Source: Saposhnikovia divaricata (taxonomy: Eukaryota > Streptophyta > Magnoliopsida > Apiales > Apiaceae). From it: a stretch of 64,000 nt of DNA. Within the stretch, counting starts at the first letter, position 1, and each line of letters starts with the position of its first letter. The stretch covers positions 7,185,881 through 7,249,880 of the forward strand of contig CM071597.1 in assembly GCA_036435485.1 (NCBI GenBank), given 5' to 3'. Positions 56,472-64,000 of the stretch are shown here, piece after piece. Below the pieces are notes generated by a model. The model worked only from the letters and a program-made list of their open reading frames with translations. It was not told where the DNA came from and did not search any database. Both the position numbers and the translations under genes were made by a program.

Positions 56472-59400
56472 ATGCCGCCCAGAAGAAGACGTACTACCAA
56501 CAATGATGACCAAGACCAGCAAAACCAAGATAACCCAACCATGGCCCAAATGTTTCAACTTTTGCAACAACAAACTGCCGCTTTTGTTCAGCATCAACAA
56601 CACCAAGCCGCCCAACCTGCTGTTACCTTTAAATCTTTTCAAGCTGTTCATCCACCCGAATTTAAAGGTACCTTGAACCCTGTCGAAGCTAAATCGTGGC
56701 TATTGGATATAGAAAAGTCGTTTGCTTTAATTGGAGTTGAGGAAGAGAAGAAGGTGGAGTTTGCTAGTTTTTATCTGAGAGCAGAAGCTAACTTTTGGTG
56801 GGAGTCAGTGAAAGCTACTGAAGGAGTTGTGATGGTATGGCCCAGATTTGTGGAGTTGTTCAATGAAAAGTATCTGCCAGGATATCTTCAGGACCAGTTG
56901 GAGGTTCAGTTTCTAGAGTTGAGGCAAGAGAATATGACTGTGGCTGAGTATGAAGCTAAGTTTACGGAGTTGTCCATGTTTGCACCTCAATTTATAGGGA
57001 ATGAGGCTAGTAAGGCGAAGAAATTTCATCATGGATTGAAGCCGTGGTTAAGGAGCAGAGTAGCTGCATTTGAATTAAGAAATTACACTGCTGTCGTTCA
57101 GAAGGCTATGGTGATTGAAGGAGAAAGTGATTTTAACCAGAAAGAGAAGGCGGATAAAAAGAAGAAGTTTGAGAAAGTGGAGAAGAGTCATGAGATGGAA
57201 GGCCAGAAGAGCTTTCAGAATAAGGGAAGATTTGGAAATAGACAAGGAGGAAATAGAAATTTTCAGAGATTTAAGAATGGTAACGGAGGACAAGATCGAA
57301 GACCCCAAGGAGTGAATCCTCAAGCTGTAGCAAGACCCGTACTACAAGACTTCAAGATTTGTGGAAGAAAGCACCCGGGTATTTGCAATAAGCTTAACAT
57401 TGTTTGTTTCAAGTGCCAGAAGAAAGGACATTATGCCCATGAGTGTCCAGAGGTGAAGTTGGTAGGAGTCACTTGTTATCAATGTGGAAAAGTGGGGCAT
57501 ATGGCCCGTAACTGCAAAGAGCCGGTTCAGACTTCTAATGTATTAAGGATTATCGCGCCACCAGTACCTCAGCGAGCACCGTATCAAGCACCCCAGCCCC
57601 GAGCTCGTACTTTCAACATGTCTGTCAAGGAAGCTGTGAATGATGCCGATGTGGTTGCAGGTACGCTTCCTGTCAACTCTTTTGAAGCTAAAGTATTAAT
57701 TGATTCAGGAGCTACTAGATCTTTTATATCTTAGAAATTTCTTGATAAGTTGCACTGTGAGATTCGTCCGTTAGAGAAAGTGTTAGTAGTAGAAGTTGCT
57801 AACTAGGATAAGATTTCCGTAGACCGAGAGTGTCCGAATTGTAATATCGAAATCGGAGGATTTCTGTTCTATGCGGATTTATTACCTTTTAAGTTGGGAG
57901 AATTTGATGTTATTCTGGGGATGGATTGGTTGGCTGAGTGTGATGCACAGATTGAGTGTAGGAAGAAGCAAGTTAAGTTGCATACCGAAGATGGTAGTGA
58001 AGTGATATTCCAAGGACAAAAGCAAGATAGGAAATTTTTGACGTTTATTCAAGCGAAGCGGTTGTTAAGTCGAGGATGTGAAGCTTATTTAGCGCATGTA
58101 ATTGATACGGAGAAGCAAATTCCAAGGATGGAAGACATTCCAGTTGTGATTGAGTTCCCTGACGTATTTCCCGATGAATTGCCCGGATTACCCCCAGATA
58201 GGGAGATTGAGTTTCCAATTGAATTAGCACCAGGAACCGAACCAGTATCTAAAGCACCCCATCGAATGGTCCCGACAGAGATGAAGGAGTTGGCAACTCA
58301 ATTGCAAGACTTATTGGACAAAGGAGTTATAAGGCCAAGTGTGTCTCTGTGGGGAGCACCCGTGTTATTTGTTAAGAAGAAAGATGGAAGTATGAGGCTG
58401 TGTATTGATTACAGAGAGCTTAATAAGTTGACAATCAAGAATAGGTATCCATTACCAAGGATTGATGATTTGTTCGACCAACTGAAGGATGCTGCTTATT
58501 TCTCCAAGATTGATTTGAGATCAGGTTATCATCAACTGAAAATCAAGCCAGAAGATATTTCAAAGACTATTTTTCGCACGCGATATGGACATTATGAGTT
58601 TTTAGTAATGGCTTTTGGATTGACGAATGCGCCAGCTGTGTTTATGGATCTGATGAATAGGGTGTTCAAGAGATATCTGGATAAATTCATAATTGTATTT
58701 ATTGATGACATCCTGATATACTCAAGAAACCCTGAAGAGCATGCCGAGCATCTGAGAATCGCATTAGAAACCTTGAGAAAGGAAAGGTTATATGCAAAAT
58801 TTTCTAAGTGTGAGTTTTGGTTGCAAGAAGTGCAATTTTTAGGACATGTGATTAGCAAAGAAGGAATCAGAGTAGACCCAGCAAAGATTGAAGCTATAAA
58901 AGATTGGAGTAGATCGAGAACTCCTACTGAAGTGAGAAGTTTCTTAGGATTGGCTGGTTATTACCGGAGATTTGTTCAAGATTTTTCGAAGATTGCTACG
59001 CCGCTGACCAAGTTGACCAGGAAGAATGAAAATTTTGTTTGGAATGACAAGTGTGAAGAAAGTTTCCAGGATTTGAAGAAGAGATTGGTTTCTGCACCAG
59101 TGCTGGTATTGCCAAATGATAAAGGAGATTTTGTTATCTATAGTGATGCTTCGCACAAAGTATTATGATGCGTTTTGATGCAACATGGGAATGTGATTGC
59201 GTATGCTTCGAGACAACTTAAGCCGCATGAGCAAAAGTATCCGACACATGATTTGGAATTGGCCGCGATCGTATTTGCACTAAAGATTTGGAGACATTAT
59301 TTATACGGGGAGAAGTGTGAAATTTTCACTGATCATAAAAGCTTGAAGTATATTTTTACTCAAAAAGAGTTGAATATGAGACAAAGAAGGTGGTTGGAGT

Positions 59401-61018
59401 TAATTAAGGATTATGATTGTACAATAAGTTACCATCCTGGAAAGGCGAATGTTGTAGCAGATGCGTTGAGTAGGAAAGAGAGGTTAAACATATTGGGTAT
59501 GCCTAAGAAGTTAATTCGAGAATTTGAGAAATTAGACTTGGAAATTTGTGATTCAAGGAATGCAGATGAGTTCTTGAGAACGATGACTTTTCAACCAGAG
59601 ATGTTAGAAAAGATCCGGAAAATCCAAGACGAAGTTATGAGTTGTGAAATGAATACATTGACCGGAGAAGAAATTTCCACACAGAAAGATGAGCAAGGCA
59701 TTTTGAGATTTGGAAGAAGGATATGAATTCCTAATGTAGTAGAATTAAAGAATGAGATTTTGGGTGAAGCCCATAGTTCGAGATATTCTATTCACCCTGG
59801 TAGCACGAAGATGTATAGAGATTTGAAAGAGAATTTTTGGTGGCCAGATATGAAACGAGAGATTGCTGAATGGATAAGGAAATGTTATACCTGCCAGAGA
59901 ATTAAAGCAGAACATCAGAATCCAAGTGGATTGTTGCAACCGTTAGATATTCCCGAATGGAAGTGGGAACACCTTGCTATGGATTTCATAGTGGGATTAC
60001 CAAGGACTAAAGCAAATCATGATGCGATTTGGGTTATTATCGACCGACTAACGAAGTCTGCACATTTTCTACTGATTAATGAAAGATTTTCATTGGACAA
60101 GTTAGTGCATTTGTACTTGAAGGAAATTGTGTCCCGTCATGGAGTTCCTATTTCGATAGTGTCTGATCGAGACCCACGATTCAACTCGAGATTTTGGAGG
60201 CAATTTCAAGAATGTCTAGGAACCCAGTTGAAGATGAGTACAGCTTACCATCCGCAGACAGACGGACAGAGTGAAAGAACTATTCAGACGATAGAAGATA
60301 TGCTAAGAGCCTGCTCATTGGATTTTGAAGGAAATTGGGATGAGCATTTACCATTGGTTGAGTTTTCATATAATAATAGTTATCACGCAAGCATTGGAAT
60401 GTCCCCGTATGAAGCTTTATATGGAAGGAAGTGTAGATCACCAGTGTATTGGGAAGAAGTTGGTGAAAGGAAAATTTTAGGACCAGAGCTACTCCAGCAG
60501 ACGAAAGAGAAAGTTGAAATCATTCAAAAGAGGTTAATTGCTGCTCAGGATCGTCAGAAGAAGTATGCCGATTTGAAAAGAAAGGACATAAGTTTTGAGA
60601 TAGGAGATCAAGTGTTGCTGAAAGTGTCACCATGGAAAGGAGTCCCAAGATTTGGTAAGAAAGGAAAGTTGAGTCCCAGGTATGTAGGACCATTTGAGAT
60701 TTTGAAGAAAGTTGGTAAAGTTACTTACGAGTTAGCATTGCCGCCGCACATGCACCATATTCATACTGTGTTCCACGTGTCCATGCTTAAGAAGTACAAT
60801 CCAGATGCGAGTCACGTAATTGAGTATGAGCCAATCGAGATTCAGCCAGATTTATCTTACGAAGAGCAACCGATAGAAATTCAGGATAGAAGTGATAGAA
60901 GGCTTAGAAATAAGATTGTTAGATTGGTTAAGGTTTGTGGAGGAATCCTAGAGTCGAAGAGTCGACTTGGGAACTTGAAAGCGACATGCTTGCTAAGTAT
61001 CCTCATTTGTTTTCTTAG
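56472..61018 (+). pseudogene. Gag-Pol of Tekay-2 with four stops and a frameshift
   Basis: ATG at 56472 (MPPRRRRTT). One frame carries Gag (WWESVK), Cys/His knuckles (CFKCQKKGHYAHEC, CYQCGKVGHMARNC), protease (LIDSGA), RT (FIDD at about 58700), RNase H (YSDAS), integrase (CYTC, then D, D and E in the same contexts as Tekay-1) and GPF. Stops: TAG 57732-57734 after the protease motif, TAG 57804-57806, TGA 59166-59168 in RNase H, TGA 59724-59726 before the integrase. A 1-bp deletion near 60940 puts the chromodomain-like tail out of frame. Three of the four stops fit C-to-T or G-to-A transitions. No full polyprotein can be made. It is about 70% similar to Tekay-1 by eye in RT and integrase, so it belongs to a different family of the same lineage. 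Confidence 0.93.
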
Positions 61019-61023
61019 GTAAG

Positions 61024-61059
61024 ATTCTGGGGACAGAATCCTTTTAAGGGGGGAAGGCT
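61024..61059 (+). promoter_or_regulatory. Post-stop hairpin and polypurine tract of Tekay-2
   Basis: GATTCTG-GGGA-CAGAATC at 61024-61041, then TTTTAAGGGGGGAAGG, base for base as in Tekay-1, although the neighbouring coding and LTR sequences differ. Confidence 0.85.
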
Positions 61060-62440
61060 ATAACGACCTAGAATTTTTTGCAATTTATAAATGCTTATTT
61101 AATGGCTAAATGTGGAAATTATGTGATCTATACGATTGAGAATATTTTGTGAAGTCAAGGTATGTGTGGAAACATGTTAAGATAATTATGTGATGATTGG
61201 TATATGTCATATATGCTTGTGGAATTTTATTTATATTTTTGGAGCATTAAACCTATTTTAAAAGTGCATTTTTAATCTCTCAAAAATCATATAAAATCAT
61301 TGGAGTCATTTCAAATTATGAAATCTTTTATATTATCATCTTTGAGATATTAATTAGTTTTTAAAATTAGTTTGAAGATTTAATTGTGTGTTTTGGTATT
61401 TTAAAATGATTTAAAAAGCATTATTTCTATTAAAGAGCCTTTATTTCGAAAATTCGTATAAAATTCATTTTTGACCCAAATATTATTTTAAAAATATGGG
61501 GATGCTTCTAATTTTGTAAACTTCATTTTAAAATATTCTAAAAATATTTTCACCCCATTCTTCTATTTAATTTCGATTTAAAAGTGAGTTAAAATCATTT
61601 TCCAGAATAAAGTAAATTGCAATTATGCAGTTACCGTTTTGCCCCTGGTTTTGAGACATAAGAGACAACAGTCTCTCTTCTTCCTCCTTCACTCTAACCC
61701 GACTGAAATCTCTCTCTTTTACTCTCTTATCTCTCTCCTCTCGGTACTCTCTCTCTCTCTTCCATATCTTGTTAATTTCCGATCATTTGTACGATCCGAG
61801 ACCATATTTATGCTCGGTTTTTCCTCCTCTACATGTTACTGTTGATGCATGTCAGTTTCATGGAGATCTCTCGAAAGCCCATTTCGAGTTTTCCCTTTTG
61901 TTTCGGCTTGTTGCTTCGATTCTTACCTTAAATCGATACCCATGAGTTCTTGTATTAATTTTATACATGAAACCGTGTTGGTGTTGTGTTGGGTTGAGTC
62001 CAGTCGTGTATGCATGTATATCGTATGTATATGTTCGAGTTTAAATGAAGAAATTTACAAACCCACCTTGGTTTTTGCTTGATTCCGAGCTGTTGTGCCT
62101 TAGTTTATGTTAACTACTGTTTGTATGAGATTAATCGGAGGTTATGAGGTTGGAAGCCCCAAGTCGGGGTACCACCGAATGACCACCGCCACCGGTGATG
62201 AACTCCGGTGAACCGGTGGTGGCCAATGATGATGATTGAGGCCTAAACAATATTATTAACTTCATTTAATTGATGCATGTTGATATGTGTTTAATTATGT
62301 GGATTTTCGAATTTTAATAATTTAAATTCGATGTATATGTTTCGTTAAATGCCTATTATTGATTTGATATTATTACGAAGTGATTTGATATGATGAATTG
62401 ATTCTCTAAATGATTCTTTGTAATTTTATTCTGAAATTCG

Positions 62441-62483
<43 letters not shown>

Positions 62484-64000
62484 ATGCATGTTTAATTTGA
62501 GGATTTGTACTATGTTTTCGGTAAAATTAGATTCGAATATATATATGCATGAATTATTCGAACTACATGGTTAGTATAATTATGAGTTGTTATGATTAGT
62601 AGAATCCTTGGGTTTGTAGGTGGATTTAAATCCATCGTAGGTACTTGATTCTGAATTTGAAATCGGATGTTTTCCGACGGATAATCCATGTTATAAAGAA
62701 GACTCTGTCCGATTTCCGTAAAATTATAAGTAATAAAGTGTGTATGTAATAGCATGACTGCTTATATGCTAAGTGACTTATGTGTTATGCATGTTTAAAG
62801 TGTACGTGTTTAAGTGATTGTTTAAGTGTAAGTCGATTTTATAATAAGATATCAGGTACGTATGTTATATGTTAGGTATTGATACGATATAGGAATCGTT
62901 TGGGTAGACTAGGATTAGATGATGAAGAAAGTATAGAATTATAAAGTAGTGATATGGTTTATGTAGATACGAAGGACGTAGGCCCTAGTGATAAAGGGAA
63001 AGCTAAAGTTGAGTACCAGTGAGTGCCTGAGCTGAGCTGTTGCATACTACCGAAGGCAAGTAATTCTGTCTCTTCTTGAAAGCTCATATTCCTGAAACTG
63101 TTATACCATGTTGATCCATGTCTATACACTCTACTTTCATATGCTCGTACCCTTATCTCTACATGACCCTTGATACCTAATGTTCATTTTATTGTTAAAA
63201 CACCAAACTACCCTAAGTTAGACTAATTCTTTCTAACTGCTTCTTGACTATATATACCAAACTACTTTCCAGAGTCAAACCTAATTGACTTACGGACAGA
63301 CCATTGTTCCAGTTAACCTATGCCCGGAACCGGTTATCCTGTGTTGATTTTAAATATTTTCAAAATATCTTTATGACCTAAACTCTGTTTTACAAACTCG
63401 ATTTCCTTTACCAATGATTTAAACTTTAAATCTTAACTAAATGTTTTTAAAGCGAATCATGACCCTGCCCTGATATTTTAAAAGAAAACTTGAATGACAT
63501 TTTACTTCTTAATCCGATAACCTAAACCAACGTTTTCAACTAAGAAATGATACACATCTTTGACTATGGACTTGAAATGTTTCCCTTATACCCTGATCAA
63601 AGCCTTAATTCCATTTGAGTCTATATCTTCCTGATTCAGACTTGTACCCTATGTCATAGTGTCAATATACTTAGTCAAACTCTTTGACTTTTATCATTGC
63701 AAATCAAAATGAAACGTTTTCTTGAAAATGCTTTGAATGTTACTTAGACTAGGCTGATCTGTTATCAGTGAGTCGAAGGTACTTCAGAGTAAAAGTGTTT
63801 GAAAGGATTTGAATATTAAAATATTTTCCGATTTCGAAATGATTTCAAAGGTGGTTTAAAAAGGAGATTTTGTAAAAGTGTTGGGAATGCCGTTAAAATG
63901 TTTTCTATACAGATTCCTAACGACTGGAGAGACGGGGCGAACGGGTAATGCTAGTTCCGTCTGGTTGTGTATTACAGTGTAGTTCTGGTTTGTCCAGTTC
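61060..64000 (+). mobile_element. 3' LTR of Tekay-2, truncated by window end
   Basis: Begins TATAACGACC. Collinear with 51426-54370 of the 5' LTR, with about 1.4% substitutions and some microsatellite length changes (62446-62480). Confidence 0.93.

Larger units (their letters stand above)
39737..64000. mobile_element. CACTA-A: autonomous-type CACTA (En/Spm) element, interrupted, right end outside window
   Basis: The left terminus CACTACGTCAAATTTTGGC at 39737 follows TCA, the expected 3-bp target. A subterminal region follows, then a minus-strand TNP1-like gene, a central tandem-repeat block and a plus-strand TNP2 transposase gene. The TNP2 gene is split by a second CACTA element and by Tekay-2. 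Since TNP2 is not finished when Tekay-2 begins at 51426, the rest of CACTA-A lies right of 64000. Confidence 0.75.
51426..64000 (+). mobile_element. Tekay-2: Ty3/gypsy chromovirus (Tekay/Del type), damaged, 3' LTR truncated by window end
   Basis: Inserted in TNP2 of CACTA-A; the 5' target copy should be TCTAT (51421-51425). The 5' LTR is 3863 bp; 2941 bp of the 3' LTR are in the window. I count about 42 substitutions between the shared LTR parts, about 1.4%, so it is clearly older than Tekay-1. It has the same plan as Tekay-1: iMet primer site, leader ORF, single-frame gag-pol, hairpin and polypurine tract. Confidence 0.93.

Overview
This window is repeat-dominated nuclear DNA from a flowering plant, most likely a eudicot. 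The evidence is the mix of element families: chromovirus Ty3/gypsy elements of Tekay/Del type, an Athila/Tat-type derivative, a SIRE/Maximus-type copia element, CACTA transposons and CTAG-ended Helitrons. Fragments of plant genes with GT-AG introns and a divergent plant-specific LOB-type domain point the same way. The species cannot be read from the sequence. There are no rRNA, tRNA, CRISPR or bacterial-style operon features.

Left part (1-11585). The 3' end of a Tat-like gypsy element (polypurine tract and short LTR) lies upstream of a decayed nucleobase-ascorbate transporter gene (915-2022). That gene has lost a splice acceptor and several exons, and a MITE sits directly behind its stop codon. 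A second small MITE and a non-autonomous Helitron (3752-5353) follow. A minus-strand gene with a LOB-like CX2CX6CX3C block lies at 5415-5916; its candidate first exon is at 10319-10393, and its upstream region is duplicated. The rest is AT-rich spacer with short duplications.

From 11586 onward almost everything is one nest. Helitron A starts at 11586 and is cut by Helitron C (11602-13078), Helitron B (13448-16541), an Athila-like deletion derivative (16582-34864, TSD AATAC) and a SIRE-like copia element whose 3' LTR starts at 35689 (TSD ACAAC expected). The Athila-like element is itself split by Tekay-1 (20834-33573, TSD CAATA), which has nearly identical 3432-bp LTRs and an uninterrupted gag-pol of about 1554 codons. 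The copia element runs into sequence carrying a broken Ulp1-type protease gene. That gene is interrupted at 39737 by CACTA-A, which has divergently transcribed TNP1-like and TNP2 genes around four 173-bp tandem repeats. The TNP2 gene of CACTA-A is split by a second CACTA element (45742-49548, TSD CCA) carrying pieces of at least three, perhaps four, host genes. It is split again by Tekay-2 (51426 to beyond the window), whose gag-pol has four stops and a frameshift.

The two Tekay elements would act through reverse transcription: iMet-tRNA primer site, Gag zinc knuckles, protease, RT, RNase H, integrase and a C-terminal chromodomain-like tail that in this family directs insertion to heterochromatin. 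Only Tekay-1 looks potentially autonomous. The CACTA transposases are broken, and the other elements are non-autonomous or truncated by nesting. The items most worth a second look are the gene-capturing CACTA, the divergent repeat-centred CACTA-A, the very young Tekay-1, and the leader ORFs shared by both Tekay elements.
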